Origin: Hyphomicrobiales bacterium
GTDB lineage: Bacteria > Pseudomonadota > Alphaproteobacteria > Rhizobiales > OSC116
Reading direction: 5' to 3'
Assembly (NCBI GenBank): GCA_002401855.1
Contig: NVUH01000006.1
Location: forward strand, 62,001 to 126,000
Length of the DNA stretch: 64,000 nt
Shown here: positions 17,980-27,661 of the stretch, piece after piece
How positions within the stretch are numbered: position 1 is the stretch's first letter
Layout: each line of letters starts with the position of its first letter
Translations under genes and position numbers: made by a program
Notes under the pieces: generated by a model
Database searches by the model: none
Told to the model about the DNA's origin: nothing
Seen by the model: the letters and a program-made list of their open reading frames with translations, nothing else

Positions 17980-18750
17980 ATGCGTTTATTTCCCATCATT
18001 ATTTTAATAATCATTTCGGTTATTGCCATTAAAACATTTTCTATTATTTTCGATCAAAACACCATTGTTTCTGGGGTTCAGACAGCCGAAGCGGCTGAAG
18101 GCGACCCGACAGAAGAGGATGATTTGACAGATGAGGAAAAAGCTGAAATTAAGGCGGAAATGGATAAGAACGTTAAAATCGAAGAAGAAAAACAAAAAGT
18201 TAAAGAAGCTAACCCGATCGGTGACAATGTTGACATTCTGTTGCATGATAGAGAGAAAAGAGGCACTACTGAGTTTTTTTCGGACACTGAAATTCAGCTG
18301 TTACAAAGCTTGAAAAAACGCCGCGATATGTTAGATGAACGGCAAAGAAAAATTGAATTGCAAGCTAAGCTATTACAAGCGACTGAACAGCAATTGGACA
18401 GTAAAATTGCGCGTTTGAAGGCTTTAGAAGCTGTGATTAAAGACAAATTAGGCGAAGCGAATGAACAAGAAACTAATCGTTTTACCAGTTTGGTTAAAAC
18501 CTATGAAACGATGAAGCCTAAAGAAGCGGCGCTTATATTATCTGTTTTAGACTTGGCGATTATGGAGAAAATAGCCAGATCAATGAGCACTAAAAAATTG
18601 GCGCCTGTGTTGGCTAGAATGGACCTTAAAGCTGCACGGGCATTGACCATTAGATTGGCGCAACCGCCTGCTGAACTTACCATGGATAAAATGACTTTGC
18701 CGCCTGAAACTAAAACCAATGTGGAATTGCCGCAATTGTCTTTAGAATAA
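17980..18750 (+). CDS. MotE-like flagellar/MgtE-N-domain chaperone
   Basis: Signal/TM, coiled coil, YETMKPKEAALILSVLDLAIMEKIARSMSTKKLAPVLARMDLKAARALTIRLA. Confidence 0.8.
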   Translation: MRLFPIIILIIISVIAIKTFSIIFDQNTIVSGVQTAEAAEGDPTEEDDLTDEEKAEIKAEMDKNVKIEEEKQKVKEANPIGDNVDILLHDREKRGTTEFFSDTEIQLLQSLKKRRDMLDERQRKIELQAKLLQATEQQLDSKIARLKALEAVIKDKLGEANEQETNRFTSLVKTYETMKPKEAALILSVLDLAIMEKIARSMSTKKLAPVLARMDLKAARALTIRLAQPPAELTMDKMTLPPETKTNVELPQLSLE

Positions 18751-18946
18751 GCTGGGCAATAGATAATGAATTGAAGTTTTTGGGCTTTGGTGTTCGTTTT
18801 TGTTTGGCAATAATTAGGTAACAATTAACCACGAGATGTTAACACTGAGGGTGATGATTTTTAATCAGCAGAGATTTGGATTTTTAGCAAATTTTTGAAG
18901 TTTTGAAATTACTAAATGTTTAATATTTCAGAAGCTTAAGTTTAGT

Positions 18947-21900
18947 ATGCGACAATATTACCAAATTGATTTTTTGAACAATGCCAAACCCGTTTATGGC
19001 ATGAAAAAACTAATTGTGTTTTCGATTTTGGTTTTAATTATGCTTTTGGCCTCCGTTTCTAGTGGATTTGCTGAAAATAATGTACGGGTAAAGGGTGAAG
19101 TCGGAGAGGGCTATGGCCGTATTGTTTTTGATTTTGATGAATTTCCAGATTATAAATTAGAAATACTCGAAGGGGTGTTGGTTTTAAGATTTAATGAAGA
19201 AGTTAACATTGAAGTTGATACATTAGCTGACATATTGAGTGATTATATTGTGGTGGCGCGGGTTGACCCAGACAACACTGCAGTGCGTATTGCTTTGGCA
19301 CAAGAAGTTAAAGTGAATAAATTAGAAGCTGCGGACAAATTATTTGTCGATTTATTACCGCGTAGCTGGAGAGGCCTGTTGCCAGCCTTGCCCCCAGAAG
19401 TGGTTGAAGAGTTGGCATTGCGAGCTGAAGAAGCTGAGCTGAGTGCACGTGAACAAATATTACGCCGCGAGCTTAGAAAAACCAAAAACGAACTTGTGGT
19501 GCGTTACGGTGAATTGCCGACTTTTACGCGGCTGTTTTTTGATTGGCATCTTGATGTTGAAACCAAGATGGAGCGTACTGGAAAAATTGTTACGTTGCGT
19601 TTTAACCATTATGCCAAACCAGTGATACGGGATTTAAAAGCCTCGCCGCCTAAATATTTGAAAAAAATTGACTATAGCGTGACGCGTAGAGAATTGGTGG
19701 TGAACTTAACTTTAGAAGAAGGCACTGATGTGCGGGGCTTTAAAGAGGGTACGGGCTTTGTTATTGACTTATCTAAAGGTGATGTTGGGCAGCTTCAACG
19801 GCTTAGTGAGACGGTTAGTGATAGCGACATTGCTGCATTAGGCGGTCTTTTGGTTAAGGATGATGCAGAAAATAAAAACCGAAATGAAATTAAATTCCTT
19901 GCGCCATCATCAAGTGATGTATCGGTAAATGATCAAGAACAGCAAGTTATAACTACACCAGAAGCCTTGCCAGTGCTTAACTCTGAAATTATCACCAAAA
20001 ATGATGAACCAGCGGTTGAAGATGTTGTGGCGGCGAAGGAATTGCCGGAAGCACCTACAACAACAGCTGATGAAATTGAATTCAAAGAAGATGCGCTACA
20101 AAGAGGCGAAATTAAAGGCAGCCAGACCATTAAAATTGCCTTGGGTAAAGTGGCGCAAGATGATGAAATTGAAGAGAATGTTGACACCCGCTTGCCAAAA
20201 TTTTTAGCTGGCACATCAAATTCTGACAATTTTGGTAATGACGAAAATATGGGTAAGGAAAAACCCAAAAACTATAAACCGATTTTAGTGGAAGCCGAAA
20301 AAGTAAAGGTTGAAGCAGAGCGCAGCAATAGAGAATATAAAATTACATTCCCGTTTAAAGATGATGTTGCGGTCGCGGCGTTTGAACGGAATGATTTATT
20401 TTGGTTGGTTTTTGAAAAGAAAATTGATTTCGACATTAGTGAATTGGAAGCTGTTGCGCCTGAATTGATTAAAGTTGTGGATGTGAAGGTTATTGACAAT
20501 AGCACAACCGTGCGGTTGAAACTTGACCAAAGATTATTGCCAGGTCTTGGTGCGATGAATTCTGACTGGATATTATCGGTTGGTGAATTGGTGCTGTTGG
20601 ATACTAAAGTGGTGAAGTTAGAGCGTAAATATAAGCAAAATGGCCATGCTATTGTGCAAGCGAATATGGCTGATTTAGGCAAAGTGCATTGGTTTACTGA
20701 TGAGGAATTGGGAGATCGTATTGCAGTGGTAACTGCCATGGGGCCTGCTAGGGGCATACTTAAAACTCATAATTTTGTGGAGTTTGCGGCCTTGCCGACT
20801 GTGCATGGTTTGATGTTTCTGGCGGTTGCTGATGATATAAATGTGGTGGCTAATTTTGATCAAGCTGTGGTTTCAAGCCGCGAGGGCTTGTCATTGACTG
20901 TCGGGCAGAATTATTCGCGTCAATTGAGCGTGCTTAATAATGGCGACATCAAACGCCCGAGCGCTATTGAGTTTAAAGATTTGAAGCGCGATGCAAGGCA
21001 GTTTACTGATCGTCGTCGTGAGTTGAATAAACTTATTGACGATGCGGAAACTGAAAAAGGTCAATCTATCTATCGATTGGAAATGATTGAATTTTTATTG
21101 TCTTACCAAATGGCCAGTGAAGCCTTGGGCATGTTGGCTTTTGAAAAATTTAAGGCGCCTGCTTCGGCAAATTCGGCGCGGTATAAAAGCCTAGAAGGTG
21201 CGGCTTACACTTTGGCTGGTAAATATAATACAGCCATGAATGCTTTAAGTGCGGTGAGCATTCGTAACAATAAAACTGCAAAATTATTCAGGGCTTATGC
21301 GTTGTCAAAAACTGGCGCTCATCAGGAGGCTATTAAAGAATTTGACGCTTCCATGGAAATGTTGGCGCAATTGCCACCTAAAATGGAAGCTAATTTTCTA
21401 ATCGCCGCTGTTGAATCGGCTTTGGAAATACCAAATTTAAACGCGACGCAGAAGCATTTAATTATGCTCGGCAATGTGATGGAAACTGATTTTCAAAAGG
21501 CAAAATATTGGCTGTTAATGGCACGTTTTAGCGAAATGAATGACGAAGTGCCTGAAGCTATTTTAAGGTATAGAGCCTCAGCAGATTATGACATCCGGCC
21601 TGTATCGGCTGAAGCCAATGGTAAGCTCAGCATGCTTGAATATCAAACAGGTGTGATAAAAATTGACGAGGCGATTGATCAATTAAATGGCAATGTGATG
21701 ATGTGGCGCGGCGATAAAATTGAGCAAACGAATACGCTTAATTTGGGTAAATTATATATGGATAAGGGGAAATATCGTGAGGGCTTTTCCTTGCTAAAAT
21801 CGGCTGTATCTAAATTTAAATCGGATGACATAGGCCGCGACACCGCCAAATATATGAGTGAAGTTTTTGAATCGCTTTATCTGGGTGGTAAGGCTAGTGA

Positions 21901-22702
21901 AATGCTGCCGTTTAAAGCTTTGGGATTATTTTATGACTTTAGAGAATTAACCCCAATTGGCCGCAAGGGCGATGAAATGATCCGTAACTTGGCGGATAGA
22001 TTGATTGATGTTGATTTGCTTGATCAGGCCATAGAATTGCTTGACCATCAGGTGAATAAACGATTGACAGGTATTGCCAAGGCGGATGTTGCCTCTAAAT
22101 TGGCCATGGTGCAATTGCTTAATTACCAACCTGAAAAAGCCATCGTGACCATTGCAAAAACCCGTATTGCTAATATGCCAACACACATTACGCGCAAGAG
22201 GGATTTGCTTGAAGCGCGGGCATTGGTGGAAATTGGCCGCATTCAAAGTGCGATCACGCGGCTTGAAGGTTACCGTGGTAAGGATATTTCGGCCATTAAA
22301 TCTGAAGCTTATTGGCGCGGTAGCTATTGGCAAAAAGCTGGGGAAGAATTTGAAACCATGGTGGCTAACCGCTGGCAGGATGATGTGCCTTTGCTTGACA
22401 ATGAGCGGCACATATTGTTGCGCAGTGCCATTGCTTATAAAATGGCCGATGATGATTTGTCTTTAGGGCGTTTACGCAAACAATATATGCGCAAAATGGA
22501 AAATACCTCGCATGCTGGTTCATTTAATTTGGTGGTTGATGAGGCGGCAACGGACGCGGTTGGATTTAGGAGATTGGCACGTGAAATTGCCGAAGTTGAT
22601 TTGTTGAAAGAATTTATCTCTGACTTTAGAGTCAATGAAGCCAAAGACATTCGCGATAGAGACAAGCAATTGAGCGGAGTGAGTGCTGCGGCGAGTGGCT
22701 AA
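18947..22702 (+). CDS. Large exported protein, AMIN-like beta domains plus C-terminal TPR region
   Basis: Signal peptide near MKKLIVFSILVLIMLLASVSSGFAENN; repeated beta-rich segments; TPR-like alpha repeats from about residue 700; 1251 aa. Confidence 0.7.
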   Translation: MRQYYQIDFLNNAKPVYGMKKLIVFSILVLIMLLASVSSGFAENNVRVKGEVGEGYGRIVFDFDEFPDYKLEILEGVLVLRFNEEVNIEVDTLADILSDYIVVARVDPDNTAVRIALAQEVKVNKLEAADKLFVDLLPRSWRGLLPALPPEVVEELALRAEEAELSAREQILRRELRKTKNELVVRYGELPTFTRLFFDWHLDVETKMERTGKIVTLRFNHYAKPVIRDLKASPPKYLKKIDYSVTRRELVVNLTLEEGTDVRGFKEGTGFVIDLSKGDVGQLQRLSETVSDSDIAALGGLLVKDDAENKNRNEIKFLAPSSSDVSVNDQEQQVITTPEALPVLNSEIITKNDEPAVEDVVAAKELPEAPTTTADEIEFKEDALQRGEIKGSQTIKIALGKVAQDDEIEENVDTRLPKFLAGTSNSDNFGNDENMGKEKPKNYKPILVEAEKVKVEAERSNREYKITFPFKDDVAVAAFERNDLFWLVFEKKIDFDISELEAVAPELIKVVDVKVIDNSTTVRLKLDQRLLPGLGAMNSDWILSVGELVLLDTKVVKLERKYKQNGHAIVQANMADLGKVHWFTDEELGDRIAVVTAMGPARGILKTHNFVEFAALPTVHGLMFLAVADDINVVANFDQAVVSSREGLSLTVGQNYSRQLSVLNNGDIKRPSAIEFKDLKRDARQFTDRRRELNKLIDDAETEKGQSIYRLEMIEFLLSYQMASEALGMLAFEKFKAPASANSARYKSLEGAAYTLAGKYNTAMNALSAVSIRNNKTAKLFRAYALSKTGAHQEAIKEFDASMEMLAQLPPKMEANFLIAAVESALEIPNLNATQKHLIMLGNVMETDFQKAKYWLLMARFSEMNDEVPEAILRYRASADYDIRPVSAEANGKLSMLEYQTGVIKIDEAIDQLNGNVMMWRGDKIEQTNTLNLGKLYMDKGKYREGFSLLKSAVSKFKSDDIGRDTAKYMSEVFESLYLGGKASEMLPFKALGLFYDFRELTPIGRKGDEMIRNLADRLIDVDLLDQAIELLDHQVNKRLTGIAKADVASKLAMVQLLNYQPEKAIVTIAKTRIANMPTHITRKRDLLEARALVEIGRIQSAITRLEGYRGKDISAIKSEAYWRGSYWQKAGEEFETMVANRWQDDVPLLDNERHILLRSAIAYKMADDDLSLGRLRKQYMRKMENTSHAGSFNLVVDEAATDAVGFRRLAREIAEVDLLKEFISDFRVNEAKDIRDRDKQLSGVSAAASG

Positions 22703-22714
22703 TGGCGTTTTAGA

Positions 22715-22993
22715 TTAGCACCGCCTATAAACCCAAATAGAACCACCGATAAACAGCACTGAGACAAATGCCATTAAATATTGGGCGTCAACGATTAAGT
22801 AGTTGGTGATAATGGCAAATATACAGGCGGAAATAACGCCGATTGGTTTATAAATTGAGTGCCAGGGTTTTTTAGGGTTGTGCTGTTTGAATAAGCGTCT
22901 TTCTATGCGTGAATTGAGCATATGGGTGATGAGTTTATAGGCGCCGATAAATACGATCAGCATGATGAATGCGAATATGAGAATACGGAACAC
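22715..22993 (-). CDS. Small membrane protein, hypothetical
   Basis: 92 aa, three hydrophobic segments. Confidence 0.5.
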   Translation of the reverse strand: MFRILIFAFIMLIVFIGAYKLITHMLNSRIERRLFKQHNPKKPWHSIYKPIGVISACIFAIITNYLIVDAQYLMAFVSVLFIGGSIWVYRRC

Positions 22994-23066
22994 AGATCAC
23001 CTCATTAATTGTTTGCTTATGGCTTAATATATGGTGATCTTAAGACATGTTTCAAGTGAATTTGAT

Positions 23067-23504
23067 TTACCAATCTGTACCATCTGGATATTCTGCAGGG
23101 CCTTTAAGCTCTAACTTATTGCCGAACGGGTCAAATACATAAAATGAATGGCCCATACCACGTGCTCCGCCATGCATGGCTTCACGATCAATCTCAACAT
23201 TGTGAGCTTTGAGATGGTTGCGCATTTCGTCATGGTCGAAGGGGCTTAAGGCGATGCAGACATGATCGACATTGCGCCCGCCAGCAACGGGAGGAATGGC
23301 ACCTTTTGCGCCTTCATGCGTGATGTCCCACAATACTATGAGTGATGAGCCGCACCACACTTGCTGCATGCCTAATGTGGGGTATGAATAGCCATCAACA
23401 CAACCCAGTATGTTGCAATAGAAATCTAAAGCTTTTTGCATGTCATCGACCAGAAATACAATATGATCTAGGCCGATAAGAGAGAATGGTGGTTTGCTGG
23501 TCAT
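23067..23504 (-). CDS. VOC family (glyoxalase/dioxygenase-like) protein
   Basis: IGLDHIVFLVDDMQKALDFYCNILGC ... GMGHSFYVFDPFGNKLELKGP. Confidence 0.88.
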   Translation of the reverse strand: MTSKPPFSLIGLDHIVFLVDDMQKALDFYCNILGCVDGYSYPTLGMQQVWCGSSLIVLWDITHEGAKGAIPPVAGGRNVDHVCIALSPFDHDEMRNHLKAHNVEIDREAMHGGARGMGHSFYVFDPFGNKLELKGPAEYPDGTDW

Positions 23505-23628
23505 GGTATTCCTCTTTTGAATTTATCGAATGATATTCTGCATTGGATCAGCTTTGCAAGTATAATGTATAAACTAGCACTGAAAGCTGAATATGAGACT
23601 ATTTTGAAGATGTGCCAAATGTGGCTCG

Positions 23629-24471
23629 CTAGCCCGTCAGGTTTGCGCCGAAGCTTTGTACCAAGCTTCCTGTAACCAAATTCCAGCCATCGACTAAAAC
23701 AAAAAAGACGAGTTTAAATGGTAATGAGATGATCACTGGCGGGAGCATCATCATGCCCATGGACATGAGGATGGAGGCCACCACCATATCGATGACGATG
23801 AAGGGGATGAAGATAAGGAAGCCTATTTCGAAGGCGCGGCGTAGTTCGCTAATCATAAAGGCGGGGATGAGGGTGATGGTAGAAACATCTTCAGGGGTTT
23901 CGGGTAGTTCTTGTTTGGCGATGTCTAGAAATAGGCGTAGATCTTTATCACGCACATTGGCCAACATGAATTTTTTAAACGGCACAATCGACACTTCGAA
24001 AGCTTCTTGTAACTCCATCGTGCCTTCGGTGAGTGGCCTTATGCCTGTGTCATAAGCCACTTCGAACACGGGAGCCATGATGAAAGCGGTGAGGAATAAA
24101 GACAAAGAAATAATGACGCTGTTGGGTGGTGAAGTGTTCACCCCCATGGCGGTGCGTAATAATGATAAAACAATCACCACACGGGTGAAAGAGGTGATCA
24201 TCACCAAAATGGACGGTGCAAGAGATAAGATGGTGATTAGGGCGATGATTTGCAACGCCTGATCGGTGAGGCCCAAGCCATCGGTGAATGAGATGGTCAA
24301 ATCTTCAGCGAAAGTTTCACTAGCGCCCAAAGCGGCGATAAACAAGCCCAAAAAAAGCGGCAATGTGATGATGATAAAGCGCCGAATATATTTAGCGATG
24401 GGCTTTTTGAAGGGCATGAGTTGGGCTTCTGGTGTTTTTAACGGCTTTGATTTATTTTTCAGGTTCAGCAA
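23629..24471 (-). CDS. fliP: Flagellar type III export protein FliP
   Basis: LSLAPSILVMITSFTRVVIVLSLLRTAMGVNTSPPNSVIISLSLFLTAFIMAPVF ... IPFIVIDMVVASILMSMGMMMLPP; start may be internal (MPFKK at 24417). Confidence 0.97.
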   Translation of the reverse strand: MLNLKNKSKPLKTPEAQLMPFKKPIAKYIRRFIIITLPLFLGLFIAALGASETFAEDLTISFTDGLGLTDQALQIIALITILSLAPSILVMITSFTRVVIVLSLLRTAMGVNTSPPNSVIISLSLFLTAFIMAPVFEVAYDTGIRPLTEGTMELQEAFEVSIVPFKKFMLANVRDKDLRLFLDIAKQELPETPEDVSTITLIPAFMISELRRAFEIGFLIFIPFIVIDMVVASILMSMGMMMLPPVIISLPFKLVFFVLVDGWNLVTGSLVQSFGANLTG

Positions 24472-25039
24472 GGGCTTTGGCGTCTTGTAATTTGTCTTTA
24501 ATGTCTTTTAAGTCGGAATTTTTGGGTTGTTTGTCTTTAAATTCTAAGTCATTTTCTAAGTCTTGGCTTTTGGGAACTTTGAGCTCTTGTTTTGGGCCAG
24601 CTTGTTCTTGACTGTCGGGTTTTTTTGCATCATCGGGTGTTGATGGAAGATTAATTTCTGGTGTTTTATCAACTTTGAATGTGGTTTGAACTGGAGTTCT
24701 GATGCTGCCGACTTGTTTTGAAGCGGTTAACTCTGAATGTTGTGAGCCGTTGCTTGGCTCGGGCGTTACGGTTTCAATAAGTTGTGAATGGTTTTCGCCC
24801 AATAGAATCACATGGCGTAAATTGTCGCGGCCAACGATAATCACTTTGGTTTTTTGATCTATCGGCAATACTTCTTGAATGAATAGGCTTGCGGATTTGC
24901 TGTTGAAAATATCACTATGCTGAGCGCTTACGGGAATTTTGTTTTTATTGATGCGTTTTAAAACAAATCCGATGGCCAGAATAAGTATGATAATGGCGGC
25001 TAAGGCGCCAAAATATTTTGTATAGCTGATAAGATCCAT
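24452..25039 (-). CDS. FliO-like flagellar biosynthesis protein
   Basis: TM then SLFIQEVLPIDQKTKVIIVGRDNLRHVILLGENHSQLIETV, FliO-type core; directly upstream of fliP. Confidence 0.8.
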   Translation of the reverse strand: MDLISYTKYFGALAAIIILILAIGFVLKRINKNKIPVSAQHSDIFNSKSASLFIQEVLPIDQKTKVIIVGRDNLRHVILLGENHSQLIETVTPEPSNGSQHSELTASKQVGSIRTPVQTTFKVDKTPEINLPSTPDDAKKPDSQEQAGPKQELKVPKSQDLENDLEFKDKQPKNSDLKDIKDKLQDAKALAEPEK

Positions 25040-25086
25040 AATATCCCCAATTTAAATTTACATCAGTACTAGCTGATTCTAATAAG

Positions 25087-25101
25087 TTAATCAAAAGTTA
25101 A
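25087..25101. promoter_or_regulatory. CtrA-type site upstream of fliO-fliP
   Basis: TTAATCAAAAGTTAA (TTAA-N7-TTAA). Confidence 0.5.
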
Positions 25102-25166
25102 TATGGTGGGAAAAAAATGCCGAAATTGGGTGGTTTTATGGGCCAAAATAAAAGATTTGCAAATCA

Positions 25167-25181
25167 TTAATAAGATGTTAA
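25167..25181. promoter_or_regulatory. CtrA-type site upstream of flgB operon
   Basis: TTAATAAGATGTTAACCAT. Confidence 0.55.
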
Positions 25182-25303
25182 CCATAAAGGGGGCAAAATC
25201 TACCTATCTAGATTCGCCTTATGTCTATATTTAAATAAAGACTGTGGCGGTATTTATTTAAAGCACGATAGACGTGAAATTAAAATAGAGGCAGGACACC
25301 CGC

Positions 25304-25711
25304 TTGATCGGTAATTTAAAAATTTTTTCGTTGTTAAAGACGCGTATGCAGTGGCACCAATCCAACCAAGCGGTGATTGCTGAAAATATTGCGCATGCTA
25401 ACACGCCCGATTATAAAGCACGACAATTGTCTGAGCCTGATTTTGAGGCCATTTTGCTGCGTGAGCGGCAAAATGGCTATGGTCCATCGACGTTAAGACG
25501 CACCAATGACGCGCATTTGCAAGTTTCGCTTGAGCAAGTTGATATAGGCCAAGCTGAAGAAGTTGCCGATTGGGAAGTGACACCCTCGGGCAATAGTGTG
25601 GTGCTTGAAGAACAGATGATGAAATTGGCTGAAAACCAATTGAATTATCAAACGGTGACATCACTTTATGCGAAGTCACTTAAATTGATGAAAATTGCGG
25701 TTGGAAATTAG
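25304..25711 (+). CDS. flgB: Flagellar basal-body rod protein FlgB (TTG start)
   Basis: LKIFSLLKTRMQWHQSNQAVIAENIAHANTPDYKARQL. Confidence 0.93.
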   Translation: MIGNLKIFSLLKTRMQWHQSNQAVIAENIAHANTPDYKARQLSEPDFEAILLRERQNGYGPSTLRRTNDAHLQVSLEQVDIGQAEEVADWEVTPSGNSVVLEEQMMKLAENQLNYQTVTSLYAKSLKLMKIAVGN

Positions 25712-25722
25712 AGGTACATATA

Positions 25723-26133
25723 ATGGATGTTATGAAAGCAATTATGGTGGCGGCTACAGGTCTTAGGGCTCAAAGCAGTCGTATGCGTGTGATATCGGAA
25801 AATATCGCTAATGCTCATTCAACAGGTGTGACACCTGGCGGAGATCCGTTTCAACGTAAAATATCGACTTTTAGAAAAGAATTTGATGATGAGCTGAATG
25901 CCAATGTTGTGGTGGCTGGTCGCATTCTTAAAGACCAGAGTGCATTTGAGTTAAAATATGACCCAAGTCATCCTGCTGCTAATGCTGAAGGCTATATTAA
26001 ATTATCGAACGTTAATGAATTGATTGAAATGGCTGATATGCGTGAAGCGCAAAGAAGTTATGAGGCAAATTTGAATGTAATTACTTCATCACGCACCATG
26101 ATATCTAAAACTATCGATATTTTAAAAGGCTAA
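25723..26133 (+). CDS. flgC: Flagellar basal-body rod protein FlgC
   Basis: MKAIMVAATGLRAQSSRMRVISENIANAHSTGVTPGGDPFQRK. Confidence 0.96.
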   Translation: MDVMKAIMVAATGLRAQSSRMRVISENIANAHSTGVTPGGDPFQRKISTFRKEFDDELNANVVVAGRILKDQSAFELKYDPSHPAANAEGYIKLSNVNELIEMADMREAQRSYEANLNVITSSRTMISKTIDILKG

Positions 26134-26182
26134 GCAACGCTTTATTGAGCGGATGAAATAATTAATAAAAGAGAGCAAAACC

Positions 26183-26506
26183 ATGGTTGCCAATAGTATG
26201 CAAGTGAGCCAAGCCTATATGAACGCACTGAATAGTGTGGGCGGGGGGGCTGCAAAACCCCAAAGCATGGTGGAAACTGGCGCTGACCAGGGCGGCTTTG
26301 GTGACATGGTGAGTGATACTGTCAACCAAATTGTAAGAGCCGGACAAGATGCTGATGAAAAAGTGGTTCAACAAGCTGTTGGTAAAGTTGATGTTGTTGA
26401 TGTTGTAACCGCTGTTGCTGAAACTGAATTAGCGGTTCAAACACTGGTTTCTGTAAGAGATCGTGTAATTTCTGCATATCAGGATATACTGCGGATGCCA
26501 ATTTGA
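26183..26506 (+). CDS. fliE: Flagellar hook-basal body protein FliE
   Basis: C-terminal VDVVTAVAETELAVQTLVSVRDRVISAYQDILRMPI. Confidence 0.93.
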   Translation: MVANSMQVSQAYMNALNSVGGGAAKPQSMVETGADQGGFGDMVSDTVNQIVRAGQDADEKVVQQAVGKVDVVDVVTAVAETELAVQTLVSVRDRVISAYQDILRMPI

Positions 26507-26556
26507 TTCTGTTGATTCGAATTTAGGCGCGATGCATATATATGGATGGCTGAAAT

Positions 26557-26832
26557 ATGAATGGTGCGGAAACATTAGATTATGCACGTGATGCAGTTTA
26601 TGTGATGTTGTTGATGTCAGGTCCTATTATGGTGGTTGCCTTAATGGTTGGCTTGGTGATTGCGTTGTTTCAAGCGCTCACGCAAATTCAAGAAATGACT
26701 TTGGTATTTGTACCCAAAATTGTGGCAATATTTGTTACATTGCTTTTGCTTTTGCCATTTATGGCCTCGACTTTAGCAGGCTTTATGAACAGAACCATGG
26801 AAAACATCATCATTGTGGGTGGGACGGTTTGA
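26557..26832 (+). CDS. fliQ: Flagellar export protein FliQ
   Basis: YVMLLMSGPIMVVALMVGLVIALFQALTQIQEMTLVFVPKIVAIF. Confidence 0.96.
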   Translation: MNGAETLDYARDAVYVMLLMSGPIMVVALMVGLVIALFQALTQIQEMTLVFVPKIVAIFVTLLLLLPFMASTLAGFMNRTMENIIIVGGTV

Positions 26833-26833
26833 A

Positions 26834-27598
26834 ATGACCCTCGATTTTTTACCACAATTGGCCTTTGTTTATTTGTTATTATTTGGCCGTATTGGCGCCA
26901 TTATCATGCTGCTACCAGGCTTTGGTGAAAGCTATGTATCACCGCGTATAAGGCTTATTTTTGCCCTGTTGCTGACTTTGGTTTTATACCCGATGTTAAA
27001 TGTAAGCTTTGCATTGATACCCGAAAGTTTAAGTGGCGTGTTTATGCTGTTAATGCAGGAAGTGCTGATTGGGTTGTTCATTGGTGCGTCGGTAAAATTA
27101 TTTATGAGCGCTTTGGGCATAGCGGGCATGGTGGTGGCGATGCAAACTGGTTTGGGCTCTGCGATGAGTTTTGACCCCAATCAAGGTAGCCAAGCGCCAT
27201 TTTTTGCAACTATATTGAATTTGATGGCAGTGACGCTGATTTTTATCACTGATTTGCATCATTTATTCTTTAGGGCAATGATTGATTCTTATGCTTTGTT
27301 TCCAACCAATTCGAGTGAGTTTTTACCGATTGGTGATTTTGCTCAAATGGCAATGGAAAGTATTTCGAGCAGTTTTTATTTGGCCATGCAAATGTCGGCA
27401 CCGTTTATATTATATGGTATTGTGTTTAATGTTTGCTTGGGTATTTTGGCCAAGCTCATGCCGCAAATTCAGATTTATTTTGTGGCTATGCCCGCCAATA
27501 TCGGCATTGGCTTTATATTAATGATGTTGCTGGTGGGTAGTATGGTGAGCTGGTTCTTAGATAGATTTGGCGCGATGATGCTGGAGTTTGTAATATGA
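26834..27598 (+). CDS. fliR: Flagellar export protein FliR
   Basis: Hydrophobic; FGRIGAIIMLLPGFGESYVSPRIRLIFALLLTLVLYP; start trimmed to MTLDF. Confidence 0.95.
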   Translation: MTLDFLPQLAFVYLLLFGRIGAIIMLLPGFGESYVSPRIRLIFALLLTLVLYPMLNVSFALIPESLSGVFMLLMQEVLIGLFIGASVKLFMSALGIAGMVVAMQTGLGSAMSFDPNQGSQAPFFATILNLMAVTLIFITDLHHLFFRAMIDSYALFPTNSSEFLPIGDFAQMAMESISSSFYLAMQMSAPFILYGIVFNVCLGILAKLMPQIQIYFVAMPANIGIGFILMMLLVGSMVSWFLDRFGAMMLEFVI

Positions 27599-27661
27599 TG
27601 CGACATATGAAACAATGTTTTGGTTTTGCGTTTTTGGCTGAAATTCAAAAAGGAATTTTAA

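Noticed and set aside
21947-22411. 154-aa minus ORF inside the 1251-aa TPR gene
   Set aside because: Antisense to a well-supported long ORF with coherent domain pattern; no start-site or family evidence.
26243-26249. G7 run in fliE as a phase-variation tract
   Set aside because: Only 7 G and fliE is in frame; too short to argue for slippage without population data. A similar G7 at about 7696 is intergenic.
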